Positions 50,328-61,032 of a DNA stretch of 64,000 nt are shown here, piece by piece. Source of the stretch: Pseudopedobacter sp. (lineage in GTDB: Bacteria > Bacteroidota > Bacteroidia > Sphingobacteriales > Sphingobacteriaceae); contig JACMOI010000010.1 in NCBI GenBank assembly GCA_014378105.1, forward strand, positions 1 through 64,000. Reading direction: 5' to 3'. The position numbers were made by a program, and so were the translations under genes. The notes beneath the pieces are model-generated. The model ran no database searches. It was not told the DNA's origin and was given only the letters and a program-made list of their open reading frames with translations. Within the stretch, counting starts at the first letter, position 1. Each line of letters starts with the position of its first letter.

Positions 50328-50963
50328 TTATTTCTTTCTGATGATAAATAAACCATCCCTTACAGGTAATATTAATTTTTCTACTCTCGAATCTGTGGCA
50401 ATCATCTCATTAAAAGTATGAATATTTAAAGTGTCTTTGTCGTTAATTTTTGTTAAAACTTTACCACTCCATAAAACATTGTCAACAATAATTAAACCTC
50501 CTTTGCGCACTTTTTCAAACACCAAATCGTAATAATTGCTATTGTTTTTCTTGTCTGCGTCAATAAAAACAATATCGAAAACAGCCTCAATACTTGGAAT
50601 TAATTCTAGGGCATTCCCAATCCGATAATCAATTTTAGCATCAAAAGCCGATGCTGCAAAATATCCTCTTACTCGATCTTCTAATTCCTCGTTAATATCT
50701 AAAGTGATGATTTTCCCATCCTCGGCTAAACCTTCGGCAAAGCACAAAGTAGCGTAACCTGTAAAAGTGCCAATCTCTAAAATTAGTTTAGGATTCAGCA
50801 TTTTACTCAGCATACTCAATACCCGTCCCTGTAAATGCCCAGATAGCATTCTCGGCATAAGAACCTCTAATTGTGTCTCCCGATCAATTCGTTTTAACAA
50901 TTCAGGTTCAGGTTCGCAAACCTCAGTTAAATATTGATTAAGTTCATCAGAGATTAAATTCAT
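50328..50963 (-). CDS. O-methyltransferase (SAM-dependent)
   Basis: LILEIGTFTGYATLCFAEGL, IDADKKNNSNYYDLV, VDNVLWSGKV. Confidence 0.93.
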   Translation of the reverse strand: MNLISDELNQYLTEVCEPEPELLKRIDRETQLEVLMPRMLSGHLQGRVLSMLSKMLNPKLILEIGTFTGYATLCFAEGLAEDGKIITLDINEELEDRVRGYFAASAFDAKIDYRIGNALELIPSIEAVFDIVFIDADKKNNSNYYDLVFEKVRKGGLIIVDNVLWSGKVLTKINDKDTLNIHTFNEMIATDSRVEKLILPVRDGLFIIRKK

Positions 50964-50971
50964 CTCTTTTT

Positions 50972-51913
50972 CTATTTAAAAATAACTTCAGTGGCACCGT
51001 AGCCAAATTTTTCTTTTTGAGCATCCATATAAGTTTTTACACTCGAATGTTTACTCACCACCTTATGAATTTCATGTTGTAAAGTTCCGTTGCCAGCACC
51101 ATGTATAAAAACAATCTTCTCGAATTTATGAACAATGGCTGCTTCCAAGTTTTTATGAAATTGAGCTAGTTGAATTTCTAACATCTCATGTTTGTTTAAG
51201 AAATCATGATCGTCCCTTAGTTTCTCAATATGCAAATCAATCTCTTTTGCGGGTTTATCAACTTGTTTTTTCTCTTCTGTAGGTTTAAAGAAACTTTCTT
51301 TAATTTTTTCAGCATCAATTACTAATTCTGGTTCGTCCATTCTAATCAACCAACCTTGTTCTTTTAAAATGGGGATTTGTGTTTTACTTCCTGAAAAATC
51401 CTTGGCTCTAAATTTAATATCAAATACTAAAGGTTTGATAACAGGCTTATCTTTAGCAGTATAAAAAAGAGTTTGAAAATGGAATTCGGGCCATGAATCC
51501 ATCTCAGCTAAAGAAGCAGAGTAAACTTTAATTTCTGATTGCGGTTTAACTTCTCCAATAAAAGCACCTTTAAAAGCACCCTTTAAATTCATTTTTAAAG
51601 AAGTAAGTAATTGATAGGATGTCTCATTAATCAAATGAAAATGTACTACTGAACCTTTATTTTTATCTGCAATCACACCTACGAACACTCCTTTTTCTAT
51701 AAAATTTGAAACCGAATTTTGGGAGGCATCTTCCTTTAAATTGTTGTTATAATTATCATGACCATGAACACGTGTAAGATTGTTCACCATCACTGGGATT
51801 TCAAAATCATCATCACCAGTTACCCCAACCATTTCATCACTTATTATTTTAGTGATAAATCCTTCTCTATTCTCGTCAACAAATCTTACAAATTCTCCTA
51901 ACTGATATTTCAT
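50972..51913 (-). CDS. DUF2027 / Smr-domain protein
   Basis: IDLHIEKL, C-terminal Smr: FIHGAGNGTLQHEIHKVV. Confidence 0.9.
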   Translation of the reverse strand: MKYQLGEFVRFVDENREGFITKIISDEMVGVTGDDDFEIPVMVNNLTRVHGHDNYNNNLKEDASQNSVSNFIEKGVFVGVIADKNKGSVVHFHLINETSYQLLTSLKMNLKGAFKGAFIGEVKPQSEIKVYSASLAEMDSWPEFHFQTLFYTAKDKPVIKPLVFDIKFRAKDFSGSKTQIPILKEQGWLIRMDEPELVIDAEKIKESFFKPTEEKKQVDKPAKEIDLHIEKLRDDHDFLNKHEMLEIQLAQFHKNLEAAIVHKFEKIVFIHGAGNGTLQHEIHKVVSKHSSVKTYMDAQKEKFGYGATEVIFK

Positions 51914-52006
51914 TGTGTAAAGGTAAGTTTTCTTTTATTGATGATAAAACATAGCGGATAGAAGGTCTTATTTAAATCAAAATCCATAGATTTAAGCTTC
52001 TTAAAT

Positions 52007-53197
52007 TTGATGAAAAGAATTTTATTAATTGTTGTTCTTGCTCAGTTTCTCTGCACATCATTATGGTTTGCAGGAAATGCCGTTTTGAGTGACTTAGTAA
52101 AGGGAATCGATACTTCATCTGGTTTTCTAGCCCAGTTGACAAGCGCTGTTCAATTAGGTTTTATATTTGGGACTTTAGTATTCGCTATTTTCACTATTTC
52201 CGATCGCTTTTCTCCTTCAAAAGTCTTTTTCATTTGTGCAGTAATTGCCGCCTTATGCAATTTGGGTTTAAGTATGTCTGATGATTCAACTTTTACCCTA
52301 TTACTTTTTCGGTTTTTAACCGGATTTTTTCTTGCTGGTATTTATCCCGTAGGGATGAAAATAGCTTCAGATTATTTCGAAAAAGGATTAGGAAAATCAT
52401 TGGGTTTTTTGGTTGGAGCTTTAGTTTTAGGAACCGCATTTCCCCACCTTTTAAAAAGTGCGTCATTCAGTTTCTCTTGGAAGTACGTTATTTATATCAC
52501 TTCTTCTTTAGCCTTAGTTGGAGGAGGGTTAATTTTTCTTTTAGTACCTGATGGGCCTTTTAGAAAGCAAGGTCAAAAGCTAAAATGGTCATCATTTTTT
52601 ACTTCTTTTAGAAATCAGGACTTCAAAGCGGCTGCTTTCGGTTATTTTGGACACATGTGGGAACTGTATACTTTTTGGGCTTTTGTTCCTTTGATGCTCA
52701 TGCAATATCAGCAATATCATAAACTAGAGATTTTTACTGTGTCTCTTTTTAGTTTTCTGATTATTGCTTCAGGTTCAATAGCCTGCATTTTGGGTGGATT
52801 TTTATCTCAAAGTTTTGGCGTTAAAAAGATTGCCACTTTAGCCTTATCGTTGTCAGGGTTGTGCTGTATACTTTCACCATTAGCTTTTTTATATACTAAC
52901 CTATCTGTTTTTATAAGTTTTCTTTTCTTTTGGGGGATGGTTGTAGTAGCAGATTCTCCTTTATTTTCGACTTTGGTGGCACAGAACGCTCCCCAAGAAA
53001 CGCGAGGAACGTCTCTTACCATAGTTAATTGTATTGGCTTTACTATCACAATTATCAGTATTCAAAGTTTACAGTTGGTGTCAGCATTTATTCTACAGCC
53101 ATATGGTTATATGGTTTTGGCTTTCGGTCCAATGCTAGGCCTATTGGCTCTTATTCATAAAACAAAAAAAGTGCTTCCGAAAAGGAAAACACTTTAA
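52007..53197 (+). CDS. MFS transporter
   Basis: 12-TM-like hydropathy; FLTGFFLAGIYPVGMKIASDYF. Confidence 0.9.
   Translation: MMKRILLIVVLAQFLCTSLWFAGNAVLSDLVKGIDTSSGFLAQLTSAVQLGFIFGTLVFAIFTISDRFSPSKVFFICAVIAALCNLGLSMSDDSTFTLLLFRFLTGFFLAGIYPVGMKIASDYFEKGLGKSLGFLVGALVLGTAFPHLLKSASFSFSWKYVIYITSSLALVGGGLIFLLVPDGPFRKQGQKLKWSSFFTSFRNQDFKAAAFGYFGHMWELYTFWAFVPLMLMQYQQYHKLEIFTVSLFSFLIIASGSIACILGGFLSQSFGVKKIATLALSLSGLCCILSPLAFLYTNLSVFISFLFFWGMVVVADSPLFSTLVAQNAPQETRGTSLTIVNCIGFTITIISIQSLQLVSAFILQPYGYMVLAFGPMLGLLALIHKTKKVLPKRKTL
53163..53193. terminator. Terminator-like hairpin inside 3' end of MFS CDS
   Basis: AAAGTGCTTCC GAAAA GGAAAACACTTT; T-run on minus strand serves 53219..54040. Confidence 0.5.
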
Positions 53198-53218
53198 TAT
53201 AAATTTGAAAGCTTTATT

Positions 53219-54040
53219 CTATTTTATGAATGGACCAACAATACTCAAAACAGCTTGTTTTGTTAAAGGCTCATCAAAAGCTTCTGTTGCAGCACTAGTG
53301 GATATTTTGCCACCTACTCCATTTAGCGTAGTAATATTTACTCCAGCTTGTGTAACATTATCTTCGCCAGCAAAACTTGCAGCAACTTGTGGAACGCCAG
53401 TATCATTTGCTCCAGTGATCCAAGGCTTAATGTTAGGTGCTTGACCAGATGCTTTTCTCATCTGACGTAGATGGGAAGCATGACGGGCTTCTACAGAATG
53501 GATATTTAAAGCAGCAGTTAATACCACTTTATTACCTAATAAGTTTGGTGCCTGACCTTTGTATGCTCTAACGCCTGTATCTTCAAAAGTTTGAGCTACG
53601 GCTAAGAAAGTAGCGTAGTTTGTAAAAACGTCATTAAAAGTTCCACCTGCTGTGAAATCAAAGTTAGGTTTTGCAACTGCCGCACTTCCCAAAACAGATT
53701 TTAAAAATGCCACATGAGCATTTTCATCATCTCTAATTTTTGTTAATGCTGTTAATGCAGCACCAGCAGGAATTAATCCAGATGTTGCAATACCTTTAAT
53801 GTAAAATTCAGACTCTAAATACTCTAAAGTTAATGCAAAATTTAAAACATCATTAACGGTAGATGTTGATTGTGCTTTTGCAGTATTAAAGAAAGATCCT
53901 AAGGCAAATGGTAATGAGGAAAGTGCCACTTTTGTTCCAAAACTTCCAAAACTTTTAAGTGCGGCTCTTCTTGGGTTCAATTTATCCGTAATTTCCGGAT
54001 CCATTGTTTCTATGTCTTTTATTATATTAAATAAATTCAT
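53219..54040 (-). CDS. Ferritin-like domain protein, secreted
   Basis: ALTLEYLESEFYIKG, IRDDENAHVAFLKSVLG, SVEARHASHLRQMR. Confidence 0.88.
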   Translation of the reverse strand: MNLFNIIKDIETMDPEITDKLNPRRAALKSFGSFGTKVALSSLPFALGSFFNTAKAQSTSTVNDVLNFALTLEYLESEFYIKGIATSGLIPAGAALTALTKIRDDENAHVAFLKSVLGSAAVAKPNFDFTAGGTFNDVFTNYATFLAVAQTFEDTGVRAYKGQAPNLLGNKVVLTAALNIHSVEARHASHLRQMRKASGQAPNIKPWITGANDTGVPQVAASFAGEDNVTQAGVNITTLNGVGGKISTSAATEAFDEPLTKQAVLSIVGPFIK

Positions 54041-54050
54041 GATTTTTTAA

Positions 54051-54749
54051 TTAAGAAGGTAAGTTACTTGCGTTAATTTTAGTTTTGATATAAGCTCCTG
54101 CAATGCTTAAAACTTCTGCCGGAGTTCTGGATTTATCTAAACCCATTGCATCTACTACATCAGGTCCAGCGAATGAACCGTTAGAAATTAAATCTCTGAT
54201 ATAAGCAGCATGTCTTCCTTCCACAGAAACTATTTTTCCAGCAAGAGTAAGATAATCGGCGCTTTGTATTAGATATCCAGCACCATTATAAGCAGATATA
54301 CCTAAATCTTCAAATGCTTTAGCTGTTCCTAAAACGCTATCTCTGCTACTAAAATTAATAGCCGAAAAATTAACTTCTAAATTTTGAATGGCTTTTGCAC
54401 CTAATGCAGCTTTTAAAAATTCTCTGTGAGCAATTTCATGGTCACGTATATCCGTAAATGCTGTTAATTCTGCTGGAGATATACCCGTGAAAGGAGTGGC
54501 AATAATTTGAGTATAAAATGCTGCTTCTAATTGTTCTAATGCGTAAGCATAATTTAAAATACCAATGTCTCCGGATCCTAAGTCGACGCCTGAATTAAAA
54601 CTGTCTTTTTTACAACCAGCGGCTACTAAAGCTATTCCTGCTGCGCTCACACCTGCATACTGCAAGAAATTTCTTCTTTGCAATTTTTTTGAAAAAAATC
54701 CGTCATCTTTTACAAGAGAATTTTGTTCCTTATTAACTAAGTTTTCCAT
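54051..54749 (-). CDS. Ferritin-like domain protein with TAT-type lipoprotein signal
   Basis: QRRNFLQYAGVSAAGIALVAAGCKK; YALEQLEAAFYTQI, IRDHEIAHREFLKAALG, SVEGRHAAYIRDL. Confidence 0.88.
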   Translation of the reverse strand: MENLVNKEQNSLVKDDGFFSKKLQRRNFLQYAGVSAAGIALVAAGCKKDSFNSGVDLGSGDIGILNYAYALEQLEAAFYTQIIATPFTGISPAELTAFTDIRDHEIAHREFLKAALGAKAIQNLEVNFSAINFSSRDSVLGTAKAFEDLGISAYNGAGYLIQSADYLTLAGKIVSVEGRHAAYIRDLISNGSFAGPDVVDAMGLDKSRTPAEVLSIAGAYIKTKINASNLPS

Positions 54750-55170
54750 AAAAATTTAATTTAGTTTATTAATCTGTCATTTCAAGAACGAGGTAAATAA
54801 GCTTTTGGATTTTAAAAATCTTTAATTTTATTGTTTAATGGCACTTTTTAGCCTAAAGTTTTTAGTTTAAAAGCTTACCTAATTCCAGAATTTGGAATTA
54901 CCAACCATTGTACCACATCATTTTTAAACAGTAATATTTCTGGTTAATAATTTTAAAAATAGGAGTGCTTAATTTTGAAGAATGAGCTTCTCAACTGCTT
55001 GAATATCAATAATCTCAGTTAAAAAATTATTTTGTAACTTTTTTGTTACTCATGCGTATTTGAATTATTTAAAAAGTTTTTTGTTCCGCTTTTTAGACTA
55101 ACAAAATAAATAAGTAGGCATTAATCCATACACTTTATTTATTGTCATAAGGTTGTAAATCAAGTGTAAT

Positions 55171-57102
55171 ATGAAAATTTTATTAAAATTCTTTTACCTA
55201 CCTGTAGTTTTATTGGCTTTAACGTTTATGTTTTGTTCCTCATTCTTGATGAACGAAAAGGAGAAAATAGCATTTCCTTACAAAGCCAGTGGATTAACAG
55301 AAAGGCAGGCTGTAGCTCATCTTTTAAATCGGTTTACTTATGGGACTAAACCCGGAGATGTTGATGTAGTGGTTAAAATGGGATTAGAAAAATGGTTTCA
55401 ACAACAATTAAATGCTAACTTGACTGATGATTTTCTTAAATCAATACTTTCTCAGTTTGATGCAATTGATCTTTCAAATACACAAGTTTCTGAAACCTTT
55501 CCAAAATCAGCTACGGTATTAAGAATGGCTATAAAGGATGGCTATATTGATAAGGATTCTGTTAATAAAAGTGATAAGAAAGATTATCGCGAAAAGCTTG
55601 GAGAATATATGCGCACTAAAGGAATTAAACCTCCTAAAGAATTATTCAGACAGTTTATCAGCCAAAAGATTTATAGAGCAACTTATTCTAACAATCAATT
55701 ACAAGAAGTATTAACAGATTTTTGGTTCAATCATTTCAATGTTTCCTTAACTAAAAATGATTGTGCCATGTATATTCCAGCTTATGAAAGAGATGTAATT
55801 AGACCAAATTCTCTAGGTAAATTTTCAGACTTATTGCTAGCTACAGCTAAATCACCAGCCATGCTTTTTTACTTAGATAATTTTAGCAGTTCAGGCGCCA
55901 ATGAGCAAATGAACCCTCAAATGAGTGAAGCAATGATGAATAACATCAAAGACCCAAATAGGAAAGAAGCACTACGCAAATTTCAAGCAAATAAAAAGAA
56001 TCAAGGATTAAATGAGAACTACGCTCGTGAAGTAATGGAGTTGCACACTTTGGGCGTTGATGGCGGATACACACAAACCGACGTCACTCAAGCTGCTAAG
56101 GTTTTAACAGGCTGGACATCTTATCCTTTATATGAAAATGGACCTGGCGCTGCCTATAGAAAAGTGATAGATAGAATTGGTGAAGATAAATTAGCAGAAA
56201 AAGGATTTGTACACGAAGGTGATTTTATGTTCGTTCCAAACCGACATGATACTGGCGAAAAAACAGTTTTAGGAAATCATTTCTCGGCAAATGGTGGATA
56301 TAAAGAAGGAGTTGATTTATTAGAAATGTTAGCGCATCATCCATCCACGGCAAAATTTATCTCAAAAAAATTAGCGATTCGTTTTGTTAACGATAATCCT
56401 CCACAATCTTTAATCGATAAAATGGCAAAAACATTCTTAGAAAAGAATGGTGATATCAAACAGGTTTTAATAACCATGGTCAACTCTCCTGAGTTTTGGA
56501 GTAAAGAAGCTTTAACAGAGAAAACAAAATCACCATTTGAGTTAGCCATAAGTTCCTTAAGAGCATTAGATGCAACTATCACTCAGCCTTATCAAGTTTA
56601 TAATTGGGTAGATAAAATGGGTCAGAAAATGTACTATTACCAAGCGCCAACAGGTTTTCCTGATAAAGGCCAGTATTGGATAAATACAGGAGCATTATTA
56701 AATAGAATGAATTTTGGTCTTGCTTTAACTGCAAATAAGATCCCAGGTATCAGGGTAGATTTAGCATCTCTGAATCATCATCACGAACCCGAGAGTAGCA
56801 CAGCAGCTTTAATTACTTATGGTAAAATGATTATGCCAGAAAGAGATTTAAGTAAATCGATAGATAGGCTTACGCCGATGCTGAATGATCCTGAATTAGC
56901 CAAAAAGATTGGAGAAGCGGCTGAAAAAGCTAATCCTAACACAGCAATTGAAAAAGGAGATTCAGATAGGTTGATAAGCAATCCATCAAATGCAAATGCT
57001 AATAAAATGAATACTAAGAAAGCCTACTCTTTTGGGGATAATACAATGTTGGTGCAAGTAGTTGGTATAATCATTGGTTCACCAGAGTTTCAAAGAAGAT
57101 AG
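55171..57102 (+). CDS. DUF1800 family protein
   Basis: RFTYGTKPGDVD, VLTDFWFNHFNV, NENYAREVMELHTLGVDGGYTQTDV. Confidence 0.93.
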   Translation: MKILLKFFYLPVVLLALTFMFCSSFLMNEKEKIAFPYKASGLTERQAVAHLLNRFTYGTKPGDVDVVVKMGLEKWFQQQLNANLTDDFLKSILSQFDAIDLSNTQVSETFPKSATVLRMAIKDGYIDKDSVNKSDKKDYREKLGEYMRTKGIKPPKELFRQFISQKIYRATYSNNQLQEVLTDFWFNHFNVSLTKNDCAMYIPAYERDVIRPNSLGKFSDLLLATAKSPAMLFYLDNFSSSGANEQMNPQMSEAMMNNIKDPNRKEALRKFQANKKNQGLNENYAREVMELHTLGVDGGYTQTDVTQAAKVLTGWTSYPLYENGPGAAYRKVIDRIGEDKLAEKGFVHEGDFMFVPNRHDTGEKTVLGNHFSANGGYKEGVDLLEMLAHHPSTAKFISKKLAIRFVNDNPPQSLIDKMAKTFLEKNGDIKQVLITMVNSPEFWSKEALTEKTKSPFELAISSLRALDATITQPYQVYNWVDKMGQKMYYYQAPTGFPDKGQYWINTGALLNRMNFGLALTANKIPGIRVDLASLNHHHEPESSTAALITYGKMIMPERDLSKSIDRLTPMLNDPELAKKIGEAAEKANPNTAIEKGDSDRLISNPSNANANKMNTKKAYSFGDNTMLVQVVGIIIGSPEFQRR

Positions 57103-57124
57103 GTTTAACTTTAAAATATTTATC

Positions 57125-58396
57125 ATGACATCAAGAAGAGGATTTTTAAAAGCGGGCGGTTTAGCTCTTTTTGGAATCGGCTTAGGCGGAGTTCCAACTT
57201 TCGTTGTTCAGGCGGCAGAAATGATTAAAACACCTAGCTTATTTAAGAGAAGGAAAACTTTAGTTTGTATTTTTCAAAGAGGAGCAATGGATGGTTTAAT
57301 GGCTGTCACGCCGTTTACTGATTCCTATCTGAAAGCAGCAAGACCTACTCTATTTATGTCAGCTGAAAGAAATCCTAATGGAAAATCTTTAATTGATTTA
57401 GACGGAAAATTTGGGATGCATCCCTCAATGGGAGCTTTCGAATCAGTTTATAAAGACGGAAGGTTAGCTATTGTGCATGGCATAGGTTCACCAAATAATA
57501 CTCGTTCTCATTTTGATGCCCAAGATTATATGGAATCTGGAACCCCATTTAACAAGGGTACAGCGAGTGGTTGGTTAAACAGAGCGGTGGGCTTGTTAGG
57601 TCATGATGCTGCTACAACTCCTTTTCAGGCAGTGAGTTTAACATCGGCTTTACCTCGTTCTTTTTATGGAGATCATCCTTCTGTTGCCATTAGTAATTTG
57701 AATGATTTTGCTTTGCAAATGAAAGGCAACCCAATTGGGGCAAATATGGCTGCAAAAAGCTTCGAGGATTTATATGATCAAACTACTTCCAATCTTTTAA
57801 AAGATGCAGGAAAGGAAAGTTTTGAGGCCATGAAAATGCTGAAGAAAGTAGATACTAAAAGTTATAAACCTGAAAATAGTTCTGTCTATCCAAACTCGGC
57901 TTTAGGGAATTCATTAAAACAAATTGCGCAGCTCATCAAATTAGATTTAGGTTTAGAAGTGGCTTTCGCCGAATCTGGTGGATGGGATACGCACTTTAAT
58001 CAGGGAGCAGAAAACGGAATTTTTGCCCGTAATGTGAATGATTTAAGTGAATGTATGATGGCATTTTGGATAGATATGGGCACTTTACAAGATGATGTTA
58101 CCGTAATGACGATGACCGAATTCGGACGGACGGTTAAGCAAAATGGGACCGGAGGAACTGATCATGGAAGAGCATCATGTAATTTTATTTTAGGAAATAA
58201 TGTAAAAGGCGGGATGGTTCATGGAATTGTTAATCCTCTGGCCATTGAAAATCTGGAAGATGGTAGAGACTTAAAAGTGACTACCGATTTTAGAAGTGTA
58301 TTTAGTGAAGTTGCTGATAGACATTTGAATATCAATAAAGACAATATCTTATTTCCAGATTGGAATGGAAGTCATATTGGAATGATGAGCAGCTGA
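57125..58396 (+). CDS. DUF1501 family protein
   Basis: TSRRGFLKAGG TAT-like signal; GAMDGLMAVTPF, TMTEFGRTVKQNGTGGTDHG; start at 57125. Confidence 0.93.
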   Translation: MTSRRGFLKAGGLALFGIGLGGVPTFVVQAAEMIKTPSLFKRRKTLVCIFQRGAMDGLMAVTPFTDSYLKAARPTLFMSAERNPNGKSLIDLDGKFGMHPSMGAFESVYKDGRLAIVHGIGSPNNTRSHFDAQDYMESGTPFNKGTASGWLNRAVGLLGHDAATTPFQAVSLTSALPRSFYGDHPSVAISNLNDFALQMKGNPIGANMAAKSFEDLYDQTTSNLLKDAGKESFEAMKMLKKVDTKSYKPENSSVYPNSALGNSLKQIAQLIKLDLGLEVAFAESGGWDTHFNQGAENGIFARNVNDLSECMMAFWIDMGTLQDDVTVMTMTEFGRTVKQNGTGGTDHGRASCNFILGNNVKGGMVHGIVNPLAIENLEDGRDLKVTTDFRSVFSEVADRHLNINKDNILFPDWNGSHIGMMSS

Positions 58397-58457
58397 TTAG
58401 ATTTAAGCACCAAAAATCAAGATAATTTTATATTGATTCTTGGTGATTCTATTCATT

Positions 58458-59606
58458 TTACGATTTAGATAAAGGAATTCCTTTCTCGCCAAATTCATGA
58501 TATAATGTTCTGGAAGGAAAGGCAAAATCAGCACCATTGTTCAATACAATTTCCATTACCTTGTAATTAATTTCTTCTTTAATTTTCATGTAGATATCGT
58601 AATCTACAATCTCAATATAGTAAAGTATCAAAATATCCAAGGAGGAAGCACCAAAGGCATCAAAAACAACAATAGCATCCATGCTTGTTTCATGATGCTC
58701 ATCTAAATAAGCTTTAATTTCTTTAGCAATCTTTTTTATGGTTGTAGCTGGTGTACCGTATAAAACACCAACAGAAAATTTTACTCTCCTTAAGTTTCTA
58801 AGTGTTAAATTTTCTAGGGGACTATCAATCATCTTTTTATTCGGGATGATCACCAAAGTTTTATCCAATGTTCTTACAGTGGTACTTCTAAAACCTACTT
58901 TTTCTACTACGGCGTCATAATCAGCTACATGGACCAAATCACCAACTACAAATGGTTTGTCAGCAAATATGGTAAATGAGCCTAAAAGGTTTTGTAAAGT
59001 ATCTTGGGCAGCCAAAGCAATAGCTAAACCTCCAATACCCAAACCAGCAATAATGGTAGCCACATTCATGTTGAAAACAGCACCCATCACTACAAATACA
59101 GCGAGGATAATGGTCACTATTTTGGTAAGTTCCCGCATAAATGGAACCAACTGATCATCTGTTTTAGAATCTGTTAAACTGGCTTTATAGGCAAAAATGT
59201 GAGACATAAAGTCTATAATTCGTAATAAAATTCTGAACCCAGAGATGATGATTAAGGTTAAAAAAATCTTATCAATTACTTCGATTATAGTAATTGTATA
59301 GGCAACCTTTTCAACCGTTCTTTTAAAAATGACCAGATTGAGTGGATAAGTTAATTGATTGATAGCGATGTAAAAAATGATAATCCCAATCAGAAATTCT
59401 ATAGGTTTTAGCAGGAGCTCTAAAAACTTGTCAACTTTAATTTCATTAGAGTACTTTTTGAAAAAAGTAAAGATTAGCTTACTGATTATTTTTGAAAATA
59501 GTTTTTTGAAAATCAGTGCCAGTAGTATAATTCCAAAAAACAAGAGGTAACTCTTGATGCTGTTGCCCCAATACACCTGATCTAGAAAATTTAAATTCAT
59601 GCTCAA
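58458..59606 (-). CDS. MscS-family mechanosensitive channel
   Basis: TIIAGLGIGGLAIALAAQDTLQNLLGSFTIFADKPFVVGD. Confidence 0.93.
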   Translation of the reverse strand: MSMNLNFLDQVYWGNSIKSYLLFFGIILLALIFKKLFSKIISKLIFTFFKKYSNEIKVDKFLELLLKPIEFLIGIIIFYIAINQLTYPLNLVIFKRTVEKVAYTITIIEVIDKIFLTLIIISGFRILLRIIDFMSHIFAYKASLTDSKTDDQLVPFMRELTKIVTIILAVFVVMGAVFNMNVATIIAGLGIGGLAIALAAQDTLQNLLGSFTIFADKPFVVGDLVHVADYDAVVEKVGFRSTTVRTLDKTLVIIPNKKMIDSPLENLTLRNLRRVKFSVGVLYGTPATTIKKIAKEIKAYLDEHHETSMDAIVVFDAFGASSLDILILYYIEIVDYDIYMKIKEEINYKVMEIVLNNGADFAFPSRTLYHEFGEKGIPLSKS

Positions 59607-59653
59607 AATTAAAATTAATGATTGATATTTTTTGAAATGCTAGTAAACAAAAA

Positions 59654-59680
59654 AACCTCCCGATGAAAATCGGAAGGCTT
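59654..59680 (-). terminator. Terminator of rplS operon
   Basis: Minus: GCCTTCCGATTTTCATCGGGAGGTTTTTTTG. Confidence 0.6.
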
Positions 59681-59698
59681 CTTTTATATTTTAAAGCA

Positions 59699-60046
59699 TT
59701 ATACTCTTTTAGACTTAATACGAGCTGCTTTACCAGTAAGTTCACGTAAATAGAACAATTTAGCTCTTCTTACTTTACCTACATTGTTCACTTCAATTTT
59801 AGCGATATTAGGAGAGTTTACAGGGAAAATACGCTCAACACCAATACTGTTAGACATTTTACGAACTGTGAAAGTCTCAGTAGCGTTACGGCTATTTCTC
59901 TGAATAACAACACCTTGATATACCTGGATACGCTCTTTATTTCCTTCACGGATTTTATAGTGAACACTTATTGTATCTCCAGCCTTAAATGCAGGGAAAG
60001 TTGTTTTTACTACGGCCTGCTCTTCTACAAATTTTACTAAATCCAT
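59699..60046 (-). CDS. rplS: 50S ribosomal protein L19
   Basis: [41 protein letters not shown]-like C-terminus. Confidence 0.97.
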   Translation of the reverse strand: MDLVKFVEEQAVVKTTFPAFKAGDTISVHYKIREGNKERIQVYQGVVIQRNSRNATETFTVRKMSNSIGVERIFPVNSPNIAKIEVNNVGKVRRAKLFYLRELTGKAARIKSKRV

Positions 60047-60210
60047 TGTTTCTTGCGATTTAAACGATACTCTTAAACCTGATTATCGCCCCTAAATTTC
60101 GGAGTGCAATATTAGGGATTAATTTTTATAAATAAAAGTGAATTTTAAAATTTCCAAGCTACTTTAATTTTATTAGCATATAACATAGCTATTATATGCC
60201 CTTAAAAGGG

Positions 60211-60885
60211 CTATTCCAATAAATCAGGGCGTCTTTCTTGTGTTCTTTTTAAAGCTTCATCATGTCGCCAATTTTCAATTTTTGCTTGGTCGCCACTCAA
60301 CAAAATATCCGGAACTTTATAACCTTTCCAATCTGCAGGACGAGAGTAAACCGGAGCATCTAATAATTCTCCTTGAAAAGAATCAGACAGAGCAGAAGTT
60401 TCATCATTTAAAACGCCAGGAATTAACCTCACAACCGCATCCACCACAATGGCCGCAGGAAGCTCTCCTCCTGATAAAACATAATCACCGACAGAAATCT
60501 CCCGTGTTACATAAATATCGCGGATACGCTGGTCAATACCCTTGTAGTGTCCGCATAAAATCAGGAGATTTTCTTTTCCTGATAGCTCATTCGCCGTTTC
60601 TTGATTCAATGTCTTGCCATCAGGAGTCATAAAGATAACCTCATCGTAATTCCGTTCTCCTTTTAAATGTGCTATACAATTTGCAAAAGGCTCAATCTGC
60701 ATCACCATTCCGCTACCACCACCATAAGGATAGTCATCTACACTTTTCTGTTTGTTATTGGTGTAATCTCGTAAATTATGAACGTGTATTTCTGCTATTC
60801 CTTTCTTTTGCGCCCTTTGCAAAATAGAATGTGCAAAAGGACTTTCTAATAAGCCGGGTAAAACTGTGATGATATCGAAACGCAT
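60211..60885 (-). CDS. trmD: tRNA (guanine-N1)-methyltransferase
   Basis: [41 protein letters not shown]. Confidence 0.97.
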   Translation of the reverse strand: MRFDIITVLPGLLESPFAHSILQRAQKKGIAEIHVHNLRDYTNNKQKSVDDYPYGGGSGMVMQIEPFANCIAHLKGERNYDEVIFMTPDGKTLNQETANELSGKENLLILCGHYKGIDQRIRDIYVTREISVGDYVLSGGELPAAIVVDAVVRLIPGVLNDETSALSDSFQGELLDAPVYSRPADWKGYKVPDILLSGDQAKIENWRHDEALKRTQERRPDLLE

Positions 60886-60929
60886 TTTTAAATTTATGAT
60901 TTTTGAATTACGATTTTAGATTTTTCTTA

Positions 60930-61017
60930 GGCGTTCTCCCGATAGCTATCGGGGCGGGCTTTACGTTATAGTTTTTTGTTGAAAAACCAAAAAAGCTGCC
61001 ACTTCAATCTCTAACGC
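60930..61017 (-). repeat. Dispersed intergenic repeat, copy E (divergent centre)
   Basis: Minus: GCGTTAGAGATTGAAGTGGCAG...AAAGCCCGCCCCGATAGCTATCGGGAGAACGCC. Confidence 0.75.
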
Positions 61018-61032
61018 ACCAAATATGCAGAT

